This document shows, one piece after another, positions 6,840 to 15,047 of a stretch of DNA of 26,337 nt. The notes under the pieces are model-generated. The model was given only the letters and a program-made list of their open reading frames with translations. It was not told where the DNA came from and did not search any database. A program made the position numbers and the translations under genes. Source of the DNA: Prevotella sp. UBA2850 (GTDB lineage Bacteria > Bacteroidota > Bacteroidia > Bacteroidales > Bacteroidaceae). How positions within the stretch are numbered: position 1 is the first letter of the stretch; the number at the start of each line of letters is the position of its first letter. Where the stretch lies: assembly GCA_002350805.1 (NCBI GenBank), contig DEFO01000047.1, positions 35,638 through 61,974 on the forward strand, read 5' to 3'.

Positions 6840-7757
6840 CTATCTGAAAACCAGGCACCGCCAGTCGCCTGAGCTGTCTTTCCCGTGGTACTCCAGACTG
6901 AGCGACGAGGCTTTATCTACTAGCAACGGAATGTCTTCTTCGTAAAACCCACTGATGATGAGAACGGCCTCGGGTGCCATGATATCTTTGAAGGCAGGCA
7001 TGTCTTGCAGCAGAATGTTGCGGTTGATGTTGGCCAAAACGATGTCGAACACGCCACTGACATGAGAGAGCACATGAGCGTCACCCTGCAGTACCTCAAT
7101 GAAGTCCACTCCGTTGAGGCTGGCATTGTGGCGGGTGTTCTCGACACTCCACTCGTCAATATCGTAGGCTACGACTCGCTCTGCTCCTAATTTGGCGGCT
7201 ACAATGCCCAAAATGCCCGTACCACAACCGCAGTCGAGCACTCGTTTCCCCTCAACATGCATGTCAAGCAATTGTCTGACAATCATCTGGGTAGTGTCGT
7301 GGGTTCCTGTGCCGAAGGCCATGCGGGCATCGATGGCGATGGATAGCGGTGAACTGGTTTCTGACGTCTGAAGGGTTTCTTCCTTCTCGTGGGGGGCGTC
7401 CGTTAGTTTTTCGTTCGCCATCTTTATCGTTCCATTTTCAGCTTGCTTGGCATCATAGATGATACAACGGTTGTCGATGACGATGGGCTCGAAACCAGCT
7501 TGTTCCCACGTCTCGTTCCAATCTTTGTCCTCAGCAGGGCTCACCGTGTAGCTGATGGTGACATCGGGCAATGGAAAGTCCTTGATGCATTCATCAAGCA
7601 CATCGGCGGCGAAAAGACTCTCCTGCACGTATCCCTTCATCCCTTCATCGCTCTCCTCGAACGTTTCGAAACCAGCTTCTGCGGCAATGCTTGCCAACAG
7701 GTCGCGGGCTATTTCGGAATTGGGAATGATTTTAAACGTTGTAACCAGATATTTCAT
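6840..7757 (-). CDS. prmA: Ribosomal protein L11 methyltransferase
   Basis: A SAM-dependent enzyme that methylates ribosomal protein L11 in the cytoplasm. The C-terminal half has the SAM-binding motif VLDCGCGTGILG at about residues 173-184, the preceding AFGTGTHDTTQ segment that is diagnostic of PrmA (148-157), and the LANIN motif at 241-245. The protein is 305 residues, longer than the usual 280 or so of Bacteroidales PrmA. The extra length appears to be a hydrophilic insert at about 104-138, rich in Glu, Lys and Thr, just before the catalytic domain. It is transcribed divergently from the gene at 7904, with a -7 element TAATTTTG (minus strand) at 7782-7789. A thioredoxin-like gene tail follows in frame after its stop. 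Confidence 0.93.
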   Translation of the reverse strand: MKYLVTTFKIIPNSEIARDLLASIAAEAGFETFEESDEGMKGYVQESLFAADVLDECIKDFPLPDVTISYTVSPAEDKDWNETWEQAGFEPIVIDNRCIIYDAKQAENGTIKMANEKLTDAPHEKEETLQTSETSSPLSIAIDARMAFGTGTHDTTQMIVRQLLDMHVEGKRVLDCGCGTGILGIVAAKLGAERVVAYDIDEWSVENTRHNASLNGVDFIEVLQGDAHVLSHVSGVFDIVLANINRNILLQDMPAFKDIMAPEAVLIISGFYEEDIPLLVDKASSLSLEYHGKDSSGDWRCLVFR

Positions 7758-7781
7758 AGCTAATAATGTTAAATTCTACTG

Positions 7782-7789
7782 CAAAATTA
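7782..7789 (-). promoter_or_regulatory. -7 element for prmA
   Basis: The minus strand reads TAATTTTG, an exact TAnnTTTG match, 25 nt before the prmA start. No clear TTG is present at -33. Confidence 0.5.
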
Positions 7790-7798
7790 CAAAAAATA

Positions 7799-7830
7799 GG
7801 GAAAAACCTACCATCGTTTAGGGTTTTTCC
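7799..7830. promoter_or_regulatory. Inverted repeat between two divergent promoters
   Basis: GGGAAAAACCTA at 7799-7810 and TTAGGGTTTTTCC at 7818-7830 are reverse complements apart from one extra base. The repeat lies between the -7 elements of prmA (7782-7789) and of the gene at 7904 (7855-7862), overlapping both presumed -33 regions, where an operator would sit. A bidirectional terminator is less likely because no gene ends here. Confidence 0.4.
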
Positions 7831-7854
7831 GTATTTTTGTATGCAATTATGCAT

Positions 7855-7862
7855 TAATTTTG
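7855..7862 (+). promoter_or_regulatory. -7 element for the gene at 7904
   Basis: TAATTTTG, an exact TAnnTTTG match, 41 nt before the start codon. The -33 position has only T-rich sequence. Confidence 0.5.
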
Positions 7863-7903
7863 CACCGTGAACATTTAGAAACAACTTAAAGTGGAATAAA
7901 AAA

Positions 7904-8911
7904 ATGAAGAAGTTCATCATCTTATCAATTCTGGCAGTGTTCCTTCCCATCACCATGATGGCGCAGGACGATGTTTACTTCACCCCTAAGAAAGTGGAGA
8001 AGAAAGCAGTCAAGGCTGCTCAGACAAAGAGTGAGGTTCAGCCAGCTGTGGTCACCCACAGCGGGAGTTCTCGTGACGTCGACGAGTACAATCGTCGTGG
8101 TTTGCAGAGCTACTACCAGAAGATTGGCACCGACTCGCTGGGTAACGACATCATCGAGTTCCATGTGGGTGAGGGCTATCCTTCGACCAACGACACGATT
8201 TATGCCGGTCCTGTTCAGTATGACTTCGATGATGCTGACTCCGACTATGAATACACTCGTCGCATGAGCCGTTGGGATGGTTTCTACGATCCTTGGTTCT
8301 ACAGCATGGGATATGGATGGCACAGCCCTTGGTGGTATCATCGCTATGGTTGGTACGATCCTTGGTTCTACGATTCTTTCTGGTATGATCCGTGGTATTA
8401 TGGTGGCTATTATGGCTGGTACAGTCCTTGGTACTATGGTGGCTGGGGAGGCTATTATGGCTGGCACAGCCCTTGGTACTACGGTTACTATGGTGGCTAT
8501 TGGAATTATCCATATTATGGTGGCCGTTACTATACTTCCAGGACTGGCAACGCAGGTACCATCAACCGCAATGGATCTACAGGTGGCCAGTATTACAATA
8601 ATATTGGATTTAACAATAGTCGTGTGACGAGCATCAATGGCCGTACCGTTGGCAACCACCGCTCTTATGGCCAGTCGGGCAATAATACTCGCAGCAGGAG
8701 CGGTAACTTCAGTGGAAGCCGTTCGCGTTCTAATAATAGTCACTCTATGTCAACACGATCATATTCACCTTCTAACTCCAACAGCGGCACATTCAGCAGC
8801 GGCTCTTACAGAGGAGGCGGATCATTCGGTGGTAGCTCAGGTGGTTCGTTTGGAGGTGGCCGTTCCAGTGGTGGCGGTCGCTCTGGTGGTAGTCTCGGCG
8901 GAAGAAGATAG
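7904..8911 (+). CDS. Secreted aromatic- and glycine-rich repeat protein
   Basis: A 335-residue protein with a signal peptide (MKKFIILSILAVFLPITMMA, cleavage before QDD). After a charged N-terminal part, residues of about 120-205 form a run of imperfect repeats of the type Y-G-W-(Y/H)-(D/S)-P-W-(Y/F)-Y, at least six times, dominated by Tyr, Trp, Gly and Pro. The C-terminal third is Ser/Asn/Arg-rich, then Gly/Ser-rich, ending SGGSLGGRR. No enzyme motif is visible. Such composition is known from adhesive or self-associating proteins, but that role is only inferred. The outer-membrane barrel gene follows after 50 nt with no terminator, so the two are probably co-transcribed. Its repeated codons create long spurious frames in the other registers. 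Confidence 0.85.
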   Translation: MKKFIILSILAVFLPITMMAQDDVYFTPKKVEKKAVKAAQTKSEVQPAVVTHSGSSRDVDEYNRRGLQSYYQKIGTDSLGNDIIEFHVGEGYPSTNDTIYAGPVQYDFDDADSDYEYTRRMSRWDGFYDPWFYSMGYGWHSPWWYHRYGWYDPWFYDSFWYDPWYYGGYYGWYSPWYYGGWGGYYGWHSPWYYGYYGGYWNYPYYGGRYYTSRTGNAGTINRNGSTGGQYYNNIGFNNSRVTSINGRTVGNHRSYGQSGNNTRSRSGNFSGSRSRSNNSHSMSTRSYSPSNSNSGTFSSGSYRGGGSFGGSSGGSFGGGRSSGGGRSGGSLGGRR

Positions 8912-8961
8912 TTTTAATGCATAATTCATAATAGTTATTTTATATTATTGTTGATACGACT

Positions 8962-10542
8962 ATGAAGAAATTATATATTTTGGCTGTATTTGCACTGGCT
9001 ATCATGCCTGTGGCAGCCCAGGATACTTACGAGAGCGCCCGTTTTCTGGGCAACGATTTGAATGGTACAGCCCGCTATGTAGGTATGGGTGGAGCGATGG
9101 AGGCACTGGGAGCTGATCTCTCTACCATCTCTACGAACCCGGCAGGCATCGGACTCTTCCGTAAGTCGGCAGCCAGTGTGTCGTTCGGATTGGTTTCGCA
9201 GCAAAATGCCAAGAAGTTCGATGGTCTGAATAAAACCAACATGAGTTTCGACCAGGTGGGATTCGTCTATGCGGCGCGTTCTGGAAGAAACTCGTTTGTC
9301 AACTTCGGTTTCAATTATCATAAGAGCCGTAATTTCGACCAGATTTTGTCGGCTGCTAATCAGCTGAACAGAGTGTCGCAAAACGGACTTTCATATAAGA
9401 AAGCAGAGTATGGCGATGTCAGGATGGGTGGCTACGACTTGGCGTTTAACAATCAAGACGACGTGATGGGTTTTGAGAATGCCACAAGTGACTGGCGTGC
9501 CCAGACTTACAGTCAAGCCGACTATCTGAATGCCAATAGCTTGCTGCTAGATCCGGAAGACCATAATTTCTATGTGATTGATGCTAATGAGTATAACTTC
9601 GACCGTTCTCACCGTGGTTGGATCAATGAGTATGATTTCAATATCAGCGGAAATGTGAACGACCGTTTTTATTGGGGTGTGACATTTGGACTCTATGATG
9701 TCAATTACAAAGGCTACAGCGAGTATGCTGAAGGTTTGGTAGACAAGAACGGCGATGCCGGTTTGGTGGTTGTTGGCGACCAAAGAAGGGTTAAGGGCTC
9801 TGGTTTTGACATGAAAGCCGGTATTATATTCCGTCCTGTGGAAGGGTCGCCGTTTCGTATTGGTCTTTCCGTGTCAACTCCAACTTGGTATGACCTAACA
9901 ACAGAAAATGCTACGGAGATGACCAATAAATCGAAGTATGGCGCATGGGATAAGGGTAATTCTTCAGAGAGTTACGACTTCAAACTCTACACCCCATGGA
10001 AGTTCGGATTGAGTTTAGGACATACTGTTGGCAATTACCTGGCATTGGGTGCCAGCTATGAATACGCTGACATGGCAGCCTGCCAGAACCGTGTCATCAA
10101 CGGTTATGATTATTATGGCTATGAGGATTCCTACACCGATGAAGTGATGAAAGACAATACAGAAAAGTCGCTCAAAGGTGTGTCTTCATTCAAGTTGGGT
10201 TTGGAGTATAAGCCCGATCCTGCTTTGGCAGTGCGTTTCGGCTACAACTATGTGACTGCCACTTACAATGAAGATGGCTCTCGTAATATGATGCTTGATT
10301 CGCCAGGTGTAATGTATTCTTCTACTACCGACTACACCAATTGGGGCGGAACAAATCGCATCACCTGCGGACTGGGATATAATATTGGACAGCTCAATCT
10401 TGACGTAGCATATCAGTACAGTGCCACTAATGGTACATTCTATGCCTTTCAGGACTATAATTCAAACAAAAGAGGGATGGGTGCTACAGATGTGAGCAAC
10501 AAGCGTCACCAGGTGCTGTTCACCATCGGCTATCGTTTCTGA
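8962..10542 (+). CDS. Outer-membrane beta-barrel protein, OmpP1/FadL-like
   Basis: A 526-residue protein with a signal peptide (cleavage near AAQDTYES). The N-terminus GTARYVGMGGAMEALGADLSTISTNPAG is the hallmark of the FadL/OmpP1 and PorV-type barrel families, in which the N-terminal segment plugs the pore. The rest alternates aromatic and polar residues as expected for about 14 strands and ends in a typical barrel C-terminus (HQVLFTIGYRF, final Phe). Family members move hydrophobic compounds across the outer membrane; the substrate here is unknown, and the 'hemin receptor' label sometimes used for such proteins is not supported. It probably shares the promoter of the aromatic-repeat protein upstream. 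A strong terminator follows at 10573-10605. Confidence 0.85.
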   Translation: MKKLYILAVFALAIMPVAAQDTYESARFLGNDLNGTARYVGMGGAMEALGADLSTISTNPAGIGLFRKSAASVSFGLVSQQNAKKFDGLNKTNMSFDQVGFVYAARSGRNSFVNFGFNYHKSRNFDQILSAANQLNRVSQNGLSYKKAEYGDVRMGGYDLAFNNQDDVMGFENATSDWRAQTYSQADYLNANSLLLDPEDHNFYVIDANEYNFDRSHRGWINEYDFNISGNVNDRFYWGVTFGLYDVNYKGYSEYAEGLVDKNGDAGLVVVGDQRRVKGSGFDMKAGIIFRPVEGSPFRIGLSVSTPTWYDLTTENATEMTNKSKYGAWDKGNSSESYDFKLYTPWKFGLSLGHTVGNYLALGASYEYADMAACQNRVINGYDYYGYEDSYTDEVMKDNTEKSLKGVSSFKLGLEYKPDPALAVRFGYNYVTATYNEDGSRNMMLDSPGVMYSSTTDYTNWGGTNRITCGLGYNIGQLNLDVAYQYSATNGTFYAFQDYNSNKRGMGATDVSNKRHQVLFTIGYRF

Positions 10543-10572
10543 TTAGTCAGGACATCATATTGATAAATTTGG

Positions 10573-10605
10573 CGCGGGTTCTCTCAGGAGAGTCCGCGTT
10601 TTTTT
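10573..10605 (+). terminator. Rho-independent terminator after the barrel gene
   Basis: CGCGGGTTCTC and GAGAGTCCGCG form an 11-bp stem (two wobble pairs) with loop TCAG, followed by seven T. Confidence 0.9.
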
Positions 10606-10615
10606 ATGTGAGATT

Positions 10616-10647
10616 TTTGCTCGTTACGAAATAATTCTGTACTTTTG
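10616..10647 (+). promoter_or_regulatory. Promoter for the DUF4494 gene
   Basis: TTTG at 10616-10619, 20 nt, then TACTTTTG at 10640-10647, an exact Bacteroidota promoter 40 nt before the start codon. Confidence 0.75.
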
Positions 10648-10687
10648 CATCACGTAATCAATACACCTATATATAATATATATTACA

Positions 10688-11170
10688 ATGAGAGCAAGAA
10701 CAGCAGAATGGTTTGAAACCAAGATCAAGTATGAGAAGACAATGGAAGACGGCATGCAGAAGGCCGTCATCGAGGCATATACCGTCGACGCGCTAAGCTT
10801 CACTGAGGCAGAGCAGCGCATCATGGAAGAGATGTCGAGCTATATCAGCGGCGCATTCGAGGTGAAGGATATCAAAAAGGCTACATACAAAGAGATATTC
10901 TTCAGCGAGAACGATCATGATGACCGTTGGTACAAGGCAAAGCTGCAATTCATCACTATCGACGAGAAAACCGAGAAAGAGAAGCGTTCCAACGTCTACT
11001 ATCTGGTTCAGGCAGCTACCTTCCAGGGTGCTGTGAAGAATATCGACCAGGTGATGGGCGGTACAATGATCGACTATGTCATCGCCTCGCTGGCTGAGAC
11101 CCAGCTGATGGATGTCTTCGAGTATAAGAAAGTCGAAACCAAAAACGATAAACCTGAGTACGAGCAGTAG
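10688..11170 (+). CDS. DUF4494 domain protein
   Basis: A 160-residue soluble protein with no signal peptide. The whole length matches what I know of DUF4494 proteins of Bacteroidota: a conserved opening RTAEWFETKIKYEK, a Thr-Glu-Ala-Glu-x-Arg helix at about residues 38-45, FEVKDIKKATYKEIFF, and the middle motif WYKAKLQFITIDEKT. The biochemical function is not known. The C-terminal tail (KNDKPEYEQ) is polar. It has its own promoter and is followed after about 31 nt by a YggS-type PLP-binding protein, with no terminator between, so they are probably one transcript. Confidence 0.85.
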   Translation: MRARTAEWFETKIKYEKTMEDGMQKAVIEAYTVDALSFTEAEQRIMEEMSSYISGAFEVKDIKKATYKEIFFSENDHDDRWYKAKLQFITIDEKTEKEKRSNVYYLVQAATFQGAVKNIDQVMGGTMIDYVIASLAETQLMDVFEYKKVETKNDKPEYEQ

Positions 11171-11201
11171 TTATACATATTTCTAATCATCAGTGTCATT
11201 C

Positions 11202-11873
11202 ATGTACGACGTTCAAGAGAATCTGCGCGAGGTGCTTGATAGTCTGCCTGCAGGTGTAAAACTGGTGGCTATCAGCAAGTATCACCCCAATGAATACATT
11301 GAGGCTGCCTATGCCATGGGGCAGCGCATCTTTGGGGAGAGTCATGAACAGGAGTTGCGTGAGAAGCATACCACTCTGCCGCAAGACATCGAGTGGCATT
11401 TTATTGGTCATTTGCAAACCAATAAGGTGAAATACATTGCTCCGTATGTATCGATGGTCGAGGCTGTCGACTCACTCAAGTTGTTGCGAGAGATAGAGAA
11501 GCAGGCGGCCAAATGCGGACGTGTCATCAATGTGTTGCTGGAGTTGCATATTGCTGAAGAAGCCACGAAATATGGGTTGACGCTTGACCAGTGCCGTGAG
11601 CTCTTGGCTGGCGGAGAATGGCGGCAGATGTCTCATGTGCGTATCTGCGGTCTGATGATGATGGCATCGAATGTTGACGACGAACAGCAGATTGCCAATG
11701 AGTTCGATATTGCAGCCCGGTTTTTCGATGAGGTCAAAGCAGCCTATTTCGCCGATGACGACAACTTCTGCGAGCGTTCTTGGGGCATGAGTGACGACTA
11801 TCCCATTGCCGTTGCCCACCGTTCTACCATGGTGCGCATCGGCACTCGCATCTTCGGTCCGCGTGTGTATTGA
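11202..11873 (+). CDS. YggS/PLPBP family pyridoxal-phosphate homeostasis protein
   Basis: A 223-residue cytoplasmic protein of the alanine-racemase-fold family that binds pyridoxal 5'-phosphate and buffers its free level. Motifs: LVAISKYHPNE with the PLP lysine, IFGESHEQE, IEWHFIGHLQTNKVKYI (very characteristic), CGLMMMAS, and near the end the WGMSDDY segment and VRIGTRIFG. I chose the ATG at 11202 over the in-frame GTG at 11193 because MYDVQENLREVL aligns with the usual start of Bacteroidales members. The residue before the final GTRIFG is part of the phosphate-binding loop. Upstream is DUF4494. A long stem-loop at 11915-11953 separates it from the convergent HD gene. Confidence 0.92.
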   Translation: MYDVQENLREVLDSLPAGVKLVAISKYHPNEYIEAAYAMGQRIFGESHEQELREKHTTLPQDIEWHFIGHLQTNKVKYIAPYVSMVEAVDSLKLLREIEKQAAKCGRVINVLLELHIAEEATKYGLTLDQCRELLAGGEWRQMSHVRICGLMMMASNVDDEQQIANEFDIAARFFDEVKAAYFADDDNFCERSWGMSDDYPIAVAHRSTMVRIGTRIFGPRVY

Positions 11874-11914
11874 CGGCAATACAGCGTGAGCCTGTTCCTT
11901 CTTTGTAAAGGGCT

Positions 11915-11953
11915 ACTCCACGTTTGCAGAGTGCGTCTCTACAAACGTGGAGT
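11915..11953. terminator. Bidirectional stem-loop between convergent genes
   Basis: ACTCCACGTTTG at 11915-11926 pairs perfectly with CAAACGTGGAGT at 11942-11953, and AGAG/CTCT continues inside. It lies between the ends of the PLP protein gene (plus) and the HD gene (minus). T tracts are poor on both strands. Confidence 0.65.
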
Positions 11954-11967
11954 TCATCTTTAGCAAC

Positions 11968-12405
11968 TCATTCGTTATCTTTATATAATCCGGCTGCGAC
12001 GAACATGGCCAGCGCTTTCTCGTGCTTCGTCACCTGCTTCATGTGGCCACCGGCTCGACCCCGCCTGAGATTGTGTTTTAAATCATTCAACTTAATGGTT
12101 TGTGCCAGACGATTGCCAGAGTCGATGATGCGCTGGATGTATTCGAAGTAATCTGTTCCTTTCTTGTGCGTCAGCAGGCGCAAAGCATCGACAATGTCTT
12201 CGTCAACACCTTTTTCCAGTAAATCATTGAATGTGAGGTCAGAGTCCTCGACGACATCATGCAGAAATCCACCGATGATTTCCTGTCGGTTATTCCCAGC
12301 CATTCCCACTGTCAGCGGATGCAGAATGGCAGGCTTGCCATCAAGGTCTTTCAGTCCTTCATGACAGTCGAGGGCTATTCGCAAGGCTTCTTCAATGGTA
12401 ATCAT
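11968..12405 (-). CDS. HD-domain phosphohydrolase, small alarmone hydrolase-like
   Basis: A 145-residue single-domain protein. Its metal-binding residues follow the hydrolase half of SpoT/MESH1: His29 in AILHPLTV, His49-Asp50 with Glu53-Asp54 in FLHDVVEDSDLT, and Asp108 in IKLNDLKHNLRR (SpoT has KLADRLHN). The GTDYFEYIQRI segment is also SpoT-like. The known reaction of that group is removal of the 3' pyrophosphate from (p)ppGpp. Activity on alarmones here is an inference, since other nucleotides are possible. There is no synthetase domain and no ACT or TGS domain. It is the last gene of a minus-strand operon, 14 nt after the M6 protease gene. Confidence 0.82.
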   Translation of the reverse strand: MITIEEALRIALDCHEGLKDLDGKPAILHPLTVGMAGNNRQEIIGGFLHDVVEDSDLTFNDLLEKGVDEDIVDALRLLTHKKGTDYFEYIQRIIDSGNRLAQTIKLNDLKHNLRRGRAGGHMKQVTKHEKALAMFVAAGLYKDNE

Positions 12406-12419
12406 TGTGTCTGTCAGTT

Positions 12420-14246
12420 CTATTTTACCAAAATCTTACGTTTGCCCACTACGTAGATGCCTTTTGGCAGAGCGTGTAAGTCATTGCCGGCATACCGTCC
12501 GTCAAGGGTGAAGATGCGGTGATCATTTTCATCTTTTAACTGAATGGGGTCGTTAATACCAGAGGCAGAAAAGTCCTTAAGAAAATCGAAAGTGATAATA
12601 CCATCTTCTTCTTTGATGTTGTATAATGGTTTGTTGAGTTTTCCTTTATAGGTAAATAGCATACTCTTTCCGTCTTGTCTTGTCATATCGTCGGTAAGTG
12701 ACGTGACCCCAGATGTACCCGGGAAAGGATCACCATTCATCTCCTGATAGTAAAGTCGTATTGAATCATTGCAGTTGGTGGACGACAGAAGCAGGCCATC
12801 TGCGGCAACAACGGTCATTCTCGGATGATTCTTTGTCTCATTGGGCTTTTGACCTAATGTAAAGTAACTTTTGTTATAGTCAACATGATATACTAACATG
12901 CCATGTCCTTTAATGGAAATTTCCTCTGTCTTATCCTTATCCTTAATCGTTGCCTTAGCATTGTACCATCCGCGTTCCTGTATGTTCTCAATGATATAAT
13001 ACTCGTTGGTGGCATTATCATTTAGTATGCGATATGCTTTGCCTCCCTCCTGGATGGGGGTGAGTTGTAATTGCCCTTCCTCACTAAGTGTCTCGATGTT
13101 CATCCATCCCATCGCCTCGCGTTCCCATGCTGTGTATGGAGTGGGTAAGTATCCGTTCTTGGTGTACTCTCCACCGTCCATGAGGTCCCAGAACTCCATT
13201 TCATGGTTATTATCGCATGCATCGTTGCTCTGATAAAGGTCTGGAAGACCTAATGTGTGGGAGAACTCATGGCAAAAGAGCCCTATACCATTAATACGAT
13301 ACAGAGGTGAGTTGGAATAAGCACCTGGACGCGCATTTAATTCGTTGTTTATTCCATAGCGTGCTACTGTCTTTCCATCGAATTGTCCAAAGTTTTGAAA
13401 ACCAGACTTTGGCCATATACAGTCAGGGGAGTTTCCTGTAACGCTCTCGGAAAAACCTGCATAGACAACATATACCAAATCTACATACCCGTCATTGTTG
13501 GCATCATAAGCCGAAAAATCAAGGCTGTCATTCATTAAGGTGCATGCATCTTTTACCAGTTCGTCAAAATGAACATCTTTCAGAGTTCCATTGTTGCCAC
13601 CATAATATTTCAATGAGTTAGGTAGTTTCACAGGACCGTAAAGGTCGAACTGAGGAATGAACTTCTTAAAACTCATGTCTGAAAAGTATTGTGCCACACT
13701 ACTTAGATTACTTGCCTCTCCATTATCATAGTTTACAGAACGTCCTTTACCATTAAGATACTGCTCGAATGATCTCCGGGGATTGGTAATAGTGAAAGGA
13801 GTGTCTTGGAACTCAGCGAGTATGACGACAGCCTTAGGAGTACCTGAATGTGGAAATAATGTTTGTTCGGAGAGCAAGTCATCCTCAATGCTTGCACGTC
13901 TTCTTGCACTCTTAGCTTTCACTCGAGTGCTGAAAGCAATTCTATCCTGTTTGCTTATTAACTCACGCTCTACATTACTTCGAAGGTCTTTATTATGCGC
14001 AAGCTGTTTGGTGGCAGTCAGACTTCCATCAGCTTCCACCGCAGCAACATAATATGCGTTTCCTTGGCGACAGAGTAAAGCTCCGTCTTCGGTCATGTAC
14101 CAATGGTAATGTTCATCACCACGAAGTATGATTGTCAGCGGTGTTCCATCTGCCTGAGTAATGGTAACGGGCAATGGATACGCCTTTGCTGCCCATGAAG
14201 CAGTTGTAAAGAGTATGAATGTGAATATAAAAAGAATCTTTTTCAT
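12420..14246 (-). CDS. Secreted M6 family metalloprotease
   Basis: A 608-residue zinc protease of the immune-inhibitor-A type (M6). A signal peptide covers about residues 1-20 (WAA before KAYPLP). The zinc motif is HEFSH at 326-330 within GLFCHEFSHTLGLPDLY, with the third ligand region at Asp336, as expected for the family. The segment YDANNDGYVDLVYVVYAGF ahead of it is also typical. A propeptide-like part precedes the catalytic domain, and the protein ends GIYVVGKRKILVK, the short C-terminal tail of Prevotella exported proteins, possibly recognised by type IX secretion. Its ATG overlaps the TAA of the EFR1 gene (TAATG), so the two are translationally coupled although the products work in different compartments. 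Confidence 0.9.
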   Translation of the reverse strand: MKKILFIFTFILFTTASWAAKAYPLPVTITQADGTPLTIILRGDEHYHWYMTEDGALLCRQGNAYYVAAVEADGSLTATKQLAHNKDLRSNVERELISKQDRIAFSTRVKAKSARRRASIEDDLLSEQTLFPHSGTPKAVVILAEFQDTPFTITNPRRSFEQYLNGKGRSVNYDNGEASNLSSVAQYFSDMSFKKFIPQFDLYGPVKLPNSLKYYGGNNGTLKDVHFDELVKDACTLMNDSLDFSAYDANNDGYVDLVYVVYAGFSESVTGNSPDCIWPKSGFQNFGQFDGKTVARYGINNELNARPGAYSNSPLYRINGIGLFCHEFSHTLGLPDLYQSNDACDNNHEMEFWDLMDGGEYTKNGYLPTPYTAWEREAMGWMNIETLSEEGQLQLTPIQEGGKAYRILNDNATNEYYIIENIQERGWYNAKATIKDKDKTEEISIKGHGMLVYHVDYNKSYFTLGQKPNETKNHPRMTVVAADGLLLSSTNCNDSIRLYYQEMNGDPFPGTSGVTSLTDDMTRQDGKSMLFTYKGKLNKPLYNIKEEDGIITFDFLKDFSASGINDPIQLKDENDHRIFTLDGRYAGNDLHALPKGIYVVGKRKILVK

Positions 14247-15043
14247 TATTTGTTCAAATTGTTGTATTTGTTCTTATTAAAATAATACTGTCCTTTATTT
14301 TTGGTGCGGCCGCCATACTCGATGGCTCGTACCGGACAGTGATGATAGCAGGCAAAACAGGTGCAGCAGTCACCCTGATGTTTCCATTGCGGCAGTTCTC
14401 CTTTCCCGCCTGTCATGTTGCCAGTGATGCATGCCTCAACGCACTTTCCACAGCGGATGCATTTGTCGGCATTCACACGGAATGGCTTGTCGCTGATGAG
14501 CAGCCTGTCGAAGATCGTGCCTAACAGCCAGCTGTTTGTGCGCGGCCAATGCCCTTTGTAGGTTTTGCAGATGCCGCGCTTGCGTTGCCTGATTTCTTCG
14601 GCAAACTCGTGAAGCTGCTTTTCGGCCTGTTGCTTCTTGGCTTTTTCTTTCTCGGGCTTGTCGACATCCATGAACGGAAGACCTACATACGATTCGGGCA
14701 TGATGAGCGAGTAGATGCTCTCGGTCTTCAGGTGCAGGCGTCGCAAGTCGTGGTTCAGAATCTCCATGCTTTGTCCGATGTCGTCGCCGGCGGTGCAGAG
14801 GGCGAAACAGAAATGTCCGTCCACCCCGCGTAGTTCTGTTTGACTCAAGAACTTACGCACCAGTCGTGGCGGTCGCCATCCATGAACGGGAAATACGAAG
14901 CCGATTCGCTCGTCTTCAGCTAAAATGAACCGACAGTTGCTGTGGATGGCTTCAGCCATGCTGATGAGCTTTTCGCCAGTTGCTTGTGCCAGATACTCAG
15001 CCGCCCAGCGCGTGTTTCCTGTTGCCGAAAGATAGAATATCAT
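14246..15043 (-). CDS. EFR1 family flavodoxin-ferredoxin protein
   Basis: A 265-residue cytoplasmic electron-transfer protein. The N-terminal flavodoxin-like domain starts directly with the FMN phosphate loop SATGNTR (residues 6-12). The C-terminal part carries two [4Fe-4S] motifs: Cys195, 198, 201, 205 (CIRCGKCVEAC) and Cys226, 229, 232, 236 (ending HHCPVRAI). The tail is Lys/Asn/Tyr-rich. The partner enzyme is unknown. It is first in an operon with the M6 protease and HD protein. Its promoter (15048-15079) ends only 4 nt before the ATG, so the message may be leaderless; the start is fixed by the phosphate loop, which leaves no room for a later one. Confidence 0.9.
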   Translation of the reverse strand: MIFYLSATGNTRWAAEYLAQATGEKLISMAEAIHSNCRFILAEDERIGFVFPVHGWRPPRLVRKFLSQTELRGVDGHFCFALCTAGDDIGQSMEILNHDLRRLHLKTESIYSLIMPESYVGLPFMDVDKPEKEKAKKQQAEKQLHEFAEEIRQRKRGICKTYKGHWPRTNSWLLGTIFDRLLISDKPFRVNADKCIRCGKCVEACITGNMTGGKGELPQWKHQGDCCTCFACYHHCPVRAIEYGGRTKNKGQYYFNKNKYNNLNK

Positions 15044-15047
15044 GGTG

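Noticed and set aside
7925..8743. A 272-codon open frame on the minus strand opposite the aromatic-repeat gene
   Set aside because: It is a shadow of the repeated codons of the plus-strand gene; it is low-complexity Ile/Val/Thr/Ala with no start context, while the plus frame has a signal peptide and promoter.
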